Part shown: positions 38,161 through 45,902 of the stretch, piece by piece | Position numbering within the stretch: position 1 is the first letter of the stretch | Layout of the letters: each line of letters begins with the position of its first letter | Source of the DNA: an uncultured Pelagibacteraceae bacterium | GTDB taxonomy: Bacteria; Pseudomonadota; Alphaproteobacteria; Pelagibacterales; Pelagibacteraceae | Assembly: GCA_902622825.1 (NCBI GenBank) | Contig: CACNRH010000004.1 | Coordinates: 1-48,774, forward strand | Direction: 5' to 3' | Length of the DNA stretch: 48,774 nt | Notes under the pieces: generated by a model | Databases searched by the model: none | Told to the model about the DNA's origin: nothing | Seen by the model: only the letters and a program-made list of their open reading frames with translations | Program-made: the position numbers and the translations under genes

Positions 38161-39172
38161 TCTTTACTCCAAGGCGCTCTTGAATTTCCTTGGATGAGGT
38201 TGTGAATTGAAATCTAAATTTTTCATTTGGCCTAGCTCTTTTGAAGCATTCAACAGACGCTAATGCAGCCTCGTGAAAACCTGACAAGATGAGCTTTAAT
38301 TTTCCGGGATAATTACAAATATCTCCAACAGCAAAAATTCCTTTTCTGTTTGTCTCAAAATTTTCGGTATTCACGTCTATGGTTTTTTTGCTCATGTTAA
38401 GCCCCCAATCTGCTATGGGGCCTAATTGCATAATCAATCCAAAAAAACCTAAAATTATGTCTGTTTGAACATCCTCGCTATTTCCATCGTCAGACTTAAT
38501 TGTAACACTTTTTAGCTGGCCACCAGTATTAATTTTTTCAATTTGGAAAGGTGTTTTGATAGAAATCTTATTTTTTGACCTAAGGTCTTGCAACTCTGAT
38601 AAAGTATGTGGAGCTCCCCTAAATTCATTTCTTCGATGTACTAGCGTTACTTTATTTTGTTTGGAAAGCTCTAGTGCCCAATCTAACGCTGAGTCTCCGC
38701 CTCCAAAAATCATTATATTTTTATTTTTAAGGCTTTCTTTGTTTCTAACTGCATAAAAAACCGATTTATTTTCAAATTTTTCAAGCTCCTTTAAAGGTAA
38801 CCTTCTTGGCTCAAAAGAGCCTACGCCGCCAGCGATAATTATATTCGGAGATGAAAATGATTTACCTAAATTGGTTGTGATTTTCCAATTTTTAGCATCC
38901 TCTTTTACTTCTTGAACTCTCTCGTTAAAATGAAAACCAGCTTTAAAGGGTTTAATCTGTTTCATCAAATCATCAGTCAATGATTTTCCATTACATTCTG
39001 GAACTGCAGGAATATCATAAATAGGTTTATCTGGATAAAGCTCTATGCATTGTCCTCCTGCTTTATCAAGGTTGTCAATCACCTCACACTTAAGACCTTT
39101 TATTCCAAGTTGATGAACTGCAAACAATCCAACTGGACCTGCGCCTATAATCAATACATCAGTTTTAATCAT
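38153..39172 (-). CDS. Ferredoxin-NADP(+) reductase, thioredoxin-reductase-like
   Basis: 339-residue FAD/NADPH flavoprotein with two Rossmann motifs: GAGPVGLFA (about 10-18) for FAD and FGGGDSALDWALEL (about 155-168) for NAD(P). A C-terminal AVGDICNYPGK closes the FAD domain. The paired redox cysteines of thioredoxin reductase are not seen, which fits the YumC-type ferredoxin reductase. The adjacent ferredoxin gene is the likely partner, so it probably balances NADPH and reduced ferredoxin. It overlaps the GST gene by 8 bases. Confidence 0.87.
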   Translation of the reverse strand: MIKTDVLIIGAGPVGLFAVHQLGIKGLKCEVIDNLDKAGGQCIELYPDKPIYDIPAVPECNGKSLTDDLMKQIKPFKAGFHFNERVQEVKEDAKNWKITTNLGKSFSSPNIIIAGGVGSFEPRRLPLKELEKFENKSVFYAVRNKESLKNKNIMIFGGGDSALDWALELSKQNKVTLVHRRNEFRGAPHTLSELQDLRSKNKISIKTPFQIEKINTGGQLKSVTIKSDDGNSEDVQTDIILGFFGLIMQLGPIADWGLNMSKKTIDVNTENFETNRKGIFAVGDICNYPGKLKLILSGFHEAALASVECFKRARPNEKFRFQFTTSSKEIQERLGVKND

Positions 39173-39493
39173 TTAATTTTGTTGTTTTGGTGTTGTGACC
39201 ACTAAACCTTCTAAATTTTCATTTACAATGATTTGGCAACTTAGCCTACTATTTTTTTTTGGTTCAAACGCCATATCTATCATATCTTGCTCAGCATCTT
39301 CACATTTGGTTATTTTATCATACCAATCATCTTGGACATAAACATGGCAAGTGGCACAAGCCATAGAGCCTCCACAATCAGCGTCAATCTCTGGAATATT
39401 GTTTTGAACTGCGCCTTCCATTACAGTTAGGCCGTTCTCGACCTCAACACTTTTTTTTTCACCTTTAGAGTCTATAAATATAATTTTTGTCAT
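39173..39493 (-). CDS. [2Fe-2S] ferredoxin, adrenodoxin type
   Basis: 106 residues from ATG 39493; the frame runs 14 codons further upstream toward the hairpin. Cluster ligands lie in CGGSMACATC (about 41-50) and a fourth cysteine in RLSCQI (about 87). The acidic EDAEQDMID segment for partner binding is present. It abuts the reductase gene without a gap and is its likely redox partner. It lies directly downstream of proteorhodopsin, behind a hairpin. Confidence 0.92.
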   Translation of the reverse strand: MTKIIFIDSKGEKKSVEVENGLTVMEGAVQNNIPEIDADCGGSMACATCHVYVQDDWYDKITKCEDAEQDMIDMAFEPKKNSRLSCQIIVNENLEGLVVTTPKQQN

Positions 39494-39518
39494 TATTAGA
39501 ATATAGGCATTAAAGAAA

Positions 39519-39551
39519 ATAGGGCAAGTACGCAAAACGTACCCGCCCTAT
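39519..39551 (-). terminator. Terminator hairpin downstream of proteorhodopsin
   Basis: ATAGGGC (39519-39525) pairs with GCCCTAT (39545-39551) and GTACG (39528-39532) with CGTAC (39538-39542), leaving a 2x2 internal loop and a 5-nt apical loop. On the minus strand the stem is followed by TTTTCTTT. It separates the highly expressed rhodopsin from the ferredoxin-reductase-GST genes and may allow partial readthrough. Confidence 0.65.
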
Positions 39552-39565
39552 CAATAATATTTAGA

Positions 39566-40336
39566 TTATCTTGTTGCTAATCTAGTATTTTGCATTGCTG
39601 CTGCCCAAATCACAAGACCAAAAGCGATCTTATTAATAAAGTCAGCTAAATTATAAATTATGTTCAATGCATTCGCATCAACACCACCTGTTAGGTATCC
39701 AAAAATATAACCTAATGGATAAATTGCCCAACCGATAGTTACGATTATTCTCATCGCACTAAAAGCAGTCGTCATTGCTCTATTACCGCTTTTCGCAGCC
39801 ATAGTTCCTGCTTCACCTGAGAAGATTTCAAACAAGATGTAAATCCATCCAGCCATTCCGATTACGAAACCTACAAATGGTTGTATGTAACCAGCTTCAC
39901 CTAAGTATCCACCGATTAACATTACTAATGAACCAATTAATAGTTTCCAGAATATTGATGTTGGCACTTTTCTTACTGCAGCCAAGATCAGATAGAATTC
40001 AATCATTTGTAATGGCACTGTAATTAACCAATCAATATATCTGTATACTGTTGGTGTATCTCCAGTAGTCACCCAAACATCTCTCATGTACATATAGTGT
40101 ATGAACGCAACACCAGTAACAAGTCCTGCTACTGTTATTGAAGTTCTCCATGACGCAGCCACTGTTCCTCTTTCTGAAAAGAAAAATACAGTTGTTGCAA
40201 TCATCCCCATTGATACAAGCCAAAATGAAATTCCTACGAAATCATTTGTCTGTAACATGGCAGTCGCAGCATTAGCTGAACTCGTAATACCTAAAAAGGT
40301 AAGAGTAGCTAAAGCTATTAGACCTAATTTTCTCAT
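39566..40336 (-). CDS. Proteorhodopsin, light-driven proton pump (predicted blue-absorbing)
   Basis: Retinal protein of 256 residues with a signal peptide (about 1-23) and seven membrane helices. Using green proteorhodopsin (GPR) numbers, which are 5 lower: counterion partner His80 (75), Arg99 (94), proton acceptor Asp102 (97), proton donor Glu113 (108) and retinal Lys236 (231), so it is a proton pump. Residue 110 (105) is Gln, the blue-tuning state. Start ATG 40336 has a strong AGGGAGG 5 bases upstream. It is divergent from prpE. No carotenoid or retinal synthesis genes lie in the window. Confidence 0.96.
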   Translation of the reverse strand: MRKLGLIALATLTFLGITSSANAATAMLQTNDFVGISFWLVSMGMIATTVFFFSERGTVAASWRTSITVAGLVTGVAFIHYMYMRDVWVTTGDTPTVYRYIDWLITVPLQMIEFYLILAAVRKVPTSIFWKLLIGSLVMLIGGYLGEAGYIQPFVGFVIGMAGWIYILFEIFSGEAGTMAAKSGNRAMTTAFSAMRIIVTIGWAIYPLGYIFGYLTGGVDANALNIIYNLADFINKIAFGLVIWAAAMQNTRLATR

Positions 40337-40341
40337 GAAAA

Positions 40342-40348
40342 CCTCCCT
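40342..40348 (-). promoter_or_regulatory. Shine-Dalgarno of proteorhodopsin
   Basis: AGGGAGG on the minus strand, 5 bases before ATG 40336. It is unusually strong for this AT-rich sequence and fits an abundant membrane protein. Confidence 0.75.
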
Positions 40349-40368
40349 CGTTAGTTAGTTTTCGTTTT

Positions 40369-40384
40369 AGTTTAATATTAAACT
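40369..40384. repeat. 16-bp perfect palindrome in the proteorhodopsin leader/promoter
   Basis: AGTTTAATATTAAACT is self-complementary over all 16 bases and lies 32 bases upstream of the rhodopsin ATG. The surrounding gap of about 220 bp, the largest in the window, shows no further gene or confident -35/-10 pair. The palindrome could be an operator for a dimeric regulator or a site at the transcription start. AT-richness makes chance palindromes more likely. Confidence 0.4.
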
Positions 40385-40547
40385 ATCCAGGCAAGTAAAA
40401 TATTTACCCCTGAATAATATGGTGGGAAGATAGTAAAATTATTAACCACAGTGAAGCTTTTTTTTATCAAAAAAGGCGCATATTTATTGGATTTTCTATT
40501 TTTTTTTGGGGATATTTGTGAAATAATCAATAAATAATTGAAATTTC

Positions 40548-40554
40548 GGAGGAG
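40548..40554 (+). promoter_or_regulatory. Shine-Dalgarno fixing the prpE TTG start
   Basis: GGAGGAG lies 4 bases before TTG 40559. It shows that translation does not begin at the upstream in-frame TTG at 40538, whose reading frame runs through this site. Confidence 0.7.
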
Positions 40555-40558
40555 TGAT

Positions 40559-42457
40559 TTGAAAAAGAATTATCAAGACATTTATGATTCTTCAATCAAT
40601 AATAAAGAAGAATTTTGGGGAGATGTAGCAAAAGATATCTTTTGGTATAAAAAACCGACTAAAATTTTAAACTCATCTAACCCCCCTTTCTATAAATGGT
40701 ATGAAGATGGCATTACTAATACTTGTTATAACGCTATAGATATACATATTGATAATGGTAAAGGCGGTAAAACCGCAATTATTTATGATAGTCCTATTAC
40801 AGGAGTTAAAAAAAAATTTACATATAATCAGCTAAAAGAAAAAGTTTCATTATTTGCAGGTGCATTAAAAAATCAGGGAGTTACAAAGGGTGACAGGGTT
40901 ATAATTTACATGCCAATGATACCAGAAGCAGTTTTTGCTATGTTGGCATGTGGTAGGATTGGTGCAATTCACTCAGTTGTGTTCGGTGGTTTCGCAGCAA
41001 ATGAATTAGCTAGCAGAATTGATGACTCAAAAGCAAAAATTATTGTTTCTGCTTCATGTGGTTATGAGCCTGGAAGAGTTGTAGAGTATAAACCGTTATT
41101 AAACAAAGCATTAGAATTAGCAAAACATAAGCCATCGAGATGTATTATTTTTCAAAGAGAGAAAAATAAAACAAATTTAAATCCTGAAATAGATATATCT
41201 TGGGATGATGCACACAAGAATGCCAAACCTCAAGATTGTGTGCAAATGAATGCCAATGACTACGCGTACATACTTTATACTTCTGGTACAACTGGCTTGC
41301 CTAAGGGTATTGTTAGGGACATCGGTGGCCATATAGTTGCTTTGAAATGGACAATGAAAAATATTTATAACATAAATCAAGATGATGTATGGTGGTCTGC
41401 AAGTGATATAGGTTGGATAGTTGGGCACTCATATATAGTTTACGGACCACTATTTTATGGTTGTACAACAATTTTATTTGAAGGGAAGCCTGTCGGAACA
41501 CCGGACGCGGGTGCTTTCTGGAAAATAATTTCAGATTATCAAGTAAAATCTTTATTTACTGCTCCTACAGCTATTAGAGCTATAAAAAAGGAGGACCCAG
41601 ACGGAAAATTTTTTAAAAAGTATGATCTATCAAAGTTCGATACACTTTTTCTTGCTGGAGAAAGAGCAGACCCTGATACCATTAAATGGTTTGAAAAATT
41701 GTCAGGTTCACCAGTAGTAGACCATTGGTGGCAAACTGAAACTAGTTGGGCAATAACATCTAGTTGTACTGGAATAGAAAAATTTCCAGTAAAGTATGGT
41801 TCAGCTTTTAAACCTGTGCCTGGATACAATTTAAAAGTATTAAATTCAGAAGGCAAAGAAGCATCTCGCGGTAAAATGGGAGATATAGTTGTTAAACTTC
41901 CATTGCCCCCAGGAACTTTTCCAACTTTATGGGGAGCAGATAAAAGATACAAAGAAAATTACATGTCAAATTATCCTGGTTACTATCAAACCTATGATGC
42001 TGGTCACATAGATGAGGACGGTTATGTTTGGATAATGTCAAGAACAGACGACATAATCAATGTTGCTGGACATAGGTTGTCAACTGGAGCAATTGAAGAA
42101 GTTTTAGCCGAACATAAGTCTGTAGCTGAATGTGCTGTAATTGGAATAGCTGATAAATTAAAAGGTCAATTACCTATCGGATTATTGGCACTTAAAGCTG
42201 GAGTGTCCCAAGACAACAATGATATAATAAAAGAGTGTATTAGTATGGTAAGAGAAAAAGTAGGACCCGTGGCTGCGTTTAAAACAGCTATTGTTGTCAA
42301 GAGATTGCCAAAAACAAGATCGGGAAAAGTATTAAGGGGAACTGTCAGGAAAATTGCTGACAATGAACCTTATAAAATGCCCGCAACAATTGATGATCCT
42401 GCAATTTTAGATGAGATTAAAGAGGATTTAAAAACTCATAAAATTTTAAAAATTTAG
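40559..42457 (+). CDS. prpE: Propionyl-CoA synthetase-like acyl-CoA ligase (PrpE)
   Basis: AMP-forming ligase of 632 residues from TTG 40559, selected by the GGAGGAG site. The N terminus (NYQDIYDSS, then NPPFYKWYEDG) matches PrpE rather than Acs. The adenylate-binding loop is YTSGTTGLPKG, the WWQTETSW motif sets the acyl pocket, and the catalytic lysine lies in TRSGKVLRGT (about 583-592). It activates propionate, possibly acetate too. It is divergent from proteorhodopsin; its end overlaps the convergent dihydroorotase-like gene by 12 bases. Confidence 0.88.
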   Translation: MKKNYQDIYDSSINNKEEFWGDVAKDIFWYKKPTKILNSSNPPFYKWYEDGITNTCYNAIDIHIDNGKGGKTAIIYDSPITGVKKKFTYNQLKEKVSLFAGALKNQGVTKGDRVIIYMPMIPEAVFAMLACGRIGAIHSVVFGGFAANELASRIDDSKAKIIVSASCGYEPGRVVEYKPLLNKALELAKHKPSRCIIFQREKNKTNLNPEIDISWDDAHKNAKPQDCVQMNANDYAYILYTSGTTGLPKGIVRDIGGHIVALKWTMKNIYNINQDDVWWSASDIGWIVGHSYIVYGPLFYGCTTILFEGKPVGTPDAGAFWKIISDYQVKSLFTAPTAIRAIKKEDPDGKFFKKYDLSKFDTLFLAGERADPDTIKWFEKLSGSPVVDHWWQTETSWAITSSCTGIEKFPVKYGSAFKPVPGYNLKVLNSEGKEASRGKMGDIVVKLPLPPGTFPTLWGADKRYKENYMSNYPGYYQTYDAGHIDEDGYVWIMSRTDDIINVAGHRLSTGAIEEVLAEHKSVAECAVIGIADKLKGQLPIGLLALKAGVSQDNNDIIKECISMVREKVGPVAAFKTAIVVKRLPKTRSGKVLRGTVRKIADNEPYKMPATIDDPAILDEIKEDLKTHKILKI

Positions 42458-43759
42458 TGGCTTACCTTTCGAATTTATTAGAATTTTACCGTCTGACATA
42501 ACTAAAATACCATTAACAACAGTCCCCACAGGAAAACCTTTCACTTTATAATTATTAAAAGGTGTCCAGCCACATTTACTTGCAATCATATTATCTTTAA
42601 TTGTCACTTCCTTTTCCATATCAACTATTGTTAGATCGGCATCATAACCCTCTTTGATAAAACCTTTATTTTTTATACCAAATATCTTACATGGGTTTTC
42701 GCACATTAACTTTACTAATTGGCTTAAAGATAATTTACCTGTATTAACGTGATTGATCATTATAGGAAAAATTGTTTGCACTCCTGGCATGCCTGAGGGA
42801 GAATTAGGATATTCCCTATTTTTTTCTTCCTTAGTATGCGGGGCATGGTCTGAACCGAGAACATCAACAATATCGTTTTTAATTGCATTCCAAAGTTTAT
42901 CATAATGCTCTTTCGTTCTTAAGGGAGGGTTCATTTGAGCATAAGTACCTAATTGATTGTAACAATCTGGAGCATACATTGTAAGGTGCTGTGGCGTTGT
43001 TTCAAAAGTGACATTTTTTTTGTGCATAGCTAAAAATTCAACTTCTTCTTTTGTGGTAACATGCAATACATGAATTTTCTTTTCATATCTCTCTGCGATT
43101 TTGACAACTCTACGAGTGGATGACATTGCACATTCAACATTTCTCCACTCTGGATGAGAATGTACATCGCCTTTTTTAATAAATTTTTTTCTCAATCTAA
43201 TGATATCCTCATCTTCAGAATGAATCGAAACTATTCTATTACTATTTGAAATAACTTTCTCAATATCCGACTCTTTATCAACCAATAAATTACCAGTTGA
43301 TGAACCTGCAAATAATTTTATACCACAACAACCCTCCAGTCCCTTAAGATCCGACAATTGATCTGTGTTTTGTGGCGTGGCTCCAAAGTAAAATGCATAG
43401 TTACTATGCATTCTATTTTTCGCTGCTTTTAATTTTTTATTGAATTCAGTCAGATTTGAAGTGGGTGGATTTGTATTTGGCATCTCGAATAACGATGTTA
43501 CACCCCCAAGAACGGCTGCTCTACTTCCGCTTTCTAAATCTTCTGCATTAGTTGAGCCTGGTTCTCTAAAATGCACTTGTGTATCGATTATACCAGGAAG
43601 TATTACTTTTTCTGATGCATCATAAATATTTTGAGAATTTTCCTTAATATCTCCTATTTTAATTATCTTATTATTCAGTATTCCAAGATCGGTTTTGAGT
43701 AATTTACCGTTGATGAAGCACAAACCATTTTTTAATATGAATGTATAATTGTTAGACAT
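42446..43759 (-). CDS. pyrC: Dihydroorotase-like amidohydrolase with altered metal motif
   Basis: 437 residues of the class I dihydroorotase/allantoinase group. Conserved features: VHFREPGSTNAED (about 62-74), the carboxylated-lysine region CGIKLFAGSSTGNLL, SIHSED, HVLHVTT and GSDHAPHTKEEK. The first histidine of the usual DxHxH metal motif is Gln61 here (DTQVHFRE), so one ligand of the binuclear site is changed. It may still act in pyrimidine synthesis or be an inactive or differently specific paralogue. No other pyrimidine gene is nearby. Confidence 0.75.
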   Translation of the reverse strand: MSNNYTFILKNGLCFINGKLLKTDLGILNNKIIKIGDIKENSQNIYDASEKVILPGIIDTQVHFREPGSTNAEDLESGSRAAVLGGVTSLFEMPNTNPPTSNLTEFNKKLKAAKNRMHSNYAFYFGATPQNTDQLSDLKGLEGCCGIKLFAGSSTGNLLVDKESDIEKVISNSNRIVSIHSEDEDIIRLRKKFIKKGDVHSHPEWRNVECAMSSTRRVVKIAERYEKKIHVLHVTTKEEVEFLAMHKKNVTFETTPQHLTMYAPDCYNQLGTYAQMNPPLRTKEHYDKLWNAIKNDIVDVLGSDHAPHTKEEKNREYPNSPSGMPGVQTIFPIMINHVNTGKLSLSQLVKLMCENPCKIFGIKNKGFIKEGYDADLTIVDMEKEVTIKDNMIASKCGWTPFNNYKVKGFPVGTVVNGILVMSDGKILINSKGKPLNF

Positions 43760-43790
43760 GTTTTTAAAATATGTATTATAAGCATTAAAT

Positions 43791-44666
43791 ATGGAAAAAG
43801 ATCAAATAATAATTTTGAAAGATAGAGGTTTAATCTCAATATCTGGGGATGATAGTAAGGAATTTTTGCAGAATATTATCACGAATGACATTGAAAAAGT
43901 CAAAGTTGATAGATCAATTTTTTCTGGGATATTTAGTCCACAAGGAAAGTACATGTATGAATTTTTTGTCATATATAGAAAAGGTGGATACCTGCTTGAT
44001 TGTGATAGTTCGGCAACAAAAAATTTAATTTCCCACTTGGCTATTTATAAATTAGGATCAAAAATAAAAATAAATGATGTTTCGTCAAATTTTGTAATTG
44101 GTATATTGAATTTTGATAAATTTAAAGAGTCTTTTGATGAAGGCGAATATAAAACTATTATATATAGAGATAGCCCAATTTTTTTAGATCCTCGTGAAAG
44201 TAAACTGGGTGCGAGAATTTTATCACCTATAGATAAATTGTATTTAACAATAAAAAAATTAAATCTAAAATTAATAGATAGTAAAATATATTTTAAAAAA
44301 GCTTATTTGTTAGGTATTCCAGAAAAGGGCCTCGAACATTTAAAGGATCAGTTATTTGGGCTTGAAGCAAACTTTGAGAAACTAAATGCTATAGATTTTA
44401 AAAAAGGTTGTTATATAGGCCAAGAAAATACTGCTAGGATGAAATTAAAAGATAAAGTAAGAAAAAAATTACTACCTTTAATCTCAGAAGAAATACTAAA
44501 TATTGGTGATGAACTGCTTTTTAATAATAATAAAATCGGAAAAGTTCTTATAAACAAACCTTTTCCATTTGGATTAATAAAGATATTTGACCCAAACTTA
44601 AAGTCTTTAGAAAACGCTGAACTAGTGGCGGGTGAAAAAAAGTGTAAAATTTTAAAATGCTATTAG
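43791..44666 (+). CDS. ygfZ: Folate-binding iron-sulfur maturation protein YgfZ/GcvT-like
   Basis: 291 residues with the GcvT/YgfZ fold. The diagnostic KGCYIGQENTARM motif (about 204-216) with its conserved cysteine places it in YgfZ (IBA57-like) rather than the glycine cleavage T protein. Such proteins help build certain Fe-S clusters in a folate-dependent way. It is divergent from the dihydroorotase-like gene with a 31-bp gap. Its 3' end overlaps a possible small antisense-strand ORF. Confidence 0.85.
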   Translation: MEKDQIIILKDRGLISISGDDSKEFLQNIITNDIEKVKVDRSIFSGIFSPQGKYMYEFFVIYRKGGYLLDCDSSATKNLISHLAIYKLGSKIKINDVSSNFVIGILNFDKFKESFDEGEYKTIIYRDSPIFLDPRESKLGARILSPIDKLYLTIKKLNLKLIDSKIYFKKAYLLGIPEKGLEHLKDQLFGLEANFEKLNAIDFKKGCYIGQENTARMKLKDKVRKKLLPLISEEILNIGDELLFNNNKIGKVLINKPFPFGLIKIFDPNLKSLENAELVAGEKKCKILKCY

Positions 44667-44771
44667 CAACCTTGATAAAGAAGCCAAAATCCCGTAACCG
44701 CTTAGCTCGATAAAAGCTATAACTAAAATTATCAACAATACTCTTTTTCTTTTCTTTAAATATTCTATCAT
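44652..44771 (-). CDS. Possible 39-residue single-pass membrane peptide
   Basis: An ATG-to-TAA frame fills nearly the whole gap between ygfZ and tRNA-Leu. The peptide starts MIEYLKKRKR and continues with about 27 mostly hydrophobic residues (VLLIILVIAFIELSGYGILA and on), giving a basic cytoplasmic end and one membrane helix. It starts 10 bases after the tRNA CCA end and could share the tRNA promoter. No family is recognised and no good Shine-Dalgarno is seen; it may be a chance frame. Confidence 0.35.
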   Translation of the reverse strand: MIEYLKKRKRVLLIILVIAFIELSGYGILASLSRLLIAF

Positions 44772-44781
44772 AAAATTTATG

Positions 44782-44865
44782 TGGTGCGGTCGGAGAGACT
44801 CGAACTCTCACGGGAAACCCACACGCCCCTCAAGCGTGCCTGTCTACCAATTTCAGCACGACCGC
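44782..44865 (-). tRNA. tRNA-Leu (anticodon GAG), CCA encoded
   Basis: The acceptor stem GCGGTCG (44865-44859) pairs with CGACCGC (44792-44786), followed by discriminator A and genomic CCA (44784-44782). The anticodon stem CACGC/GCGTG encloses loop TTGAGGG with anticodon GAG. The T arm has GAGAG-TTCGAGT-CTCTC. A short class II variable arm (GGGTTTCCC) confirms a leucine-type tRNA. It reads CTY codons. Confidence 0.95.
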
Positions 44866-44880
44866 TCTTCTTAATATGCG

Positions 44881-44909
44881 ACAATAAATGAATGACAATA
44901 TTCATTCAA
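44881..44909 (-). promoter_or_regulatory. Putative tRNA-Leu promoter
   Basis: On the minus strand TTGAAT (44909-44904) and TATTGT (44886-44881) have a 17-nt spacer. Transcription would begin about 10 bases before the tRNA 5' end. It overlaps the putative nadA promoter on the opposite strand. Confidence 0.5.
44887..44906. repeat. Inverted repeat shared by the divergent tRNA-Leu and nadA promoters
   Basis: AATGAAT (44887-44893) and ATTCATT (44900-44906) are 7-bp arms around a 6-nt spacer. The dyad fills the tRNA promoter spacer and covers the nadA -35. It could be a repressor site controlling one or both directions. Confidence 0.4.
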
Positions 44910-44920
44910 GTTGATACATT
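44892..44920 (+). promoter_or_regulatory. Putative nadA-nadC promoter
   Basis: ATGACA (44892-44897) and TACATT (44915-44920) have a 17-nt spacer. The start would fall only a few bases before ATG 44930, giving a very short leader. It overlaps the minus-strand tRNA promoter. Confidence 0.4.
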
Positions 44921-44929
44921 ATTTAAAAA

Positions 44930-45898
44930 ATGAGTGAAATAAACAAAATCTACAACAAAATCTCAAAAGTTGTTCCTGATATCGAATGGGACTTTCATGC
45001 TCCCTACATTGAAAAGATAAATAAGTTAAAAAAGGAAAAAAATGCAGTTATCTTAGCTCATAATTATCAAACACCAGAAATTTATCACGGAGTTGCGGAC
45101 ATAGCTGCAGACTCTTTGGCTTTAGCTATAGAGGCAGCAAAAACAACAGCAGACATAATTGTTCTATGTGGTGTCCATTTCATGGCTGAGACAGCAAAAT
45201 TGATGAACCCAGAAAAAAAAGTTTTAATACCCGACATGAATGCTGGATGCTCACTGGCTGCTTCAATTACTGGTGATGATGTAAGAATGTTAAGAGAAAA
45301 GTATCCAGGTGTGCCTGTTGTATCTTATGTGAATACATCTGCAGAAGTCAAAGCAGAAACGGATATTTGTTGTACTTCAGCTAATGCAGTAAAAGTTGTT
45401 GAGTCTCTTGGTGTTGACAAGGTTATTTTTCTTCCTGATCATTATCTTGCAAACTATGTTCAGAAAAATACAAAAGTTAAAATTATATCTTGGCAAGGAA
45501 CCTGCGTCGTTCATGAAAAATTTACCAGCAATGAGGTTAATGATATAAGAAAACAAAACCCAGGAATTAAAATAATTGCTCATCCAGAATGTCCTCCTGA
45601 TGTAATTACAGCATCTGATTTTGCTGGATCAACTTCAAGTATGGTAAAGTATGTAAAAAACAATCAGCCAAAAAAAGTTCTGCTTGTCACAGAGTGCTCT
45701 ATGAGTGACAACATTCAAATAGAAAACCCAAACGTGGAGTTTATCAAACCTTGCAATTTGTGTCCTTACATGAAAAAGATAACATTGAAAAAAATTTTTA
45801 ATTGTCTGCAAAAAGAAAATAATGAGATAAAAATAGGACATAATATATCTGCCAGAGCTAGAATGTCCGTACAAAGAATGGCTGAAATTGGTCGTTAG
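44930..45898 (+). CDS. nadA: Quinolinate synthase A
   Basis: Fe-S enzyme that condenses iminoaspartate with dihydroxyacetone phosphate to quinolinate; 322 residues. The N-terminal AHNYQTPEIYHGVADIAADSL region, and the three cluster cysteines in VLCGVHFMAE (about 85), in the HPECPPD region (about 223) or nearby, and in CNLCPYMKK (about 280), are present. The TECSM motif is conserved. It is followed by nadC as a two-gene NAD unit. nadB is not in the window. Confidence 0.93.
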   Translation: MSEINKIYNKISKVVPDIEWDFHAPYIEKINKLKKEKNAVILAHNYQTPEIYHGVADIAADSLALAIEAAKTTADIIVLCGVHFMAETAKLMNPEKKVLIPDMNAGCSLAASITGDDVRMLREKYPGVPVVSYVNTSAEVKAETDICCTSANAVKVVESLGVDKVIFLPDHYLANYVQKNTKVKIISWQGTCVVHEKFTSNEVNDIRKQNPGIKIIAHPECPPDVITASDFAGSTSSMVKYVKNNQPKKVLLVTECSMSDNIQIENPNVEFIKPCNLCPYMKKITLKKIFNCLQKENNEIKIGHNISARARMSVQRMAEIGR

Positions 45899-45902
45899 AT
45901 CA

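Noticed and set aside
40032..40358. Open frames overlapping proteorhodopsin (minus 40032-40223 and plus 40101-40358)
   Set aside because: They are shadow frames in a well-supported gene, with no family features and no ribosome site.
40451..40475. Imperfect hairpin of T-run and A-run upstream of prpE
   Set aside because: The stem is almost only A-T pairs with mismatches, expected by chance in this base composition.
44548..44811. Minus-strand frame of 87 codons starting MRVRVSPTAP over the tRNA and ygfZ end
   Set aside because: Its N terminus is a translation of the tRNA-Leu 3' half, a common artefact, and the rest lies antisense to ygfZ.
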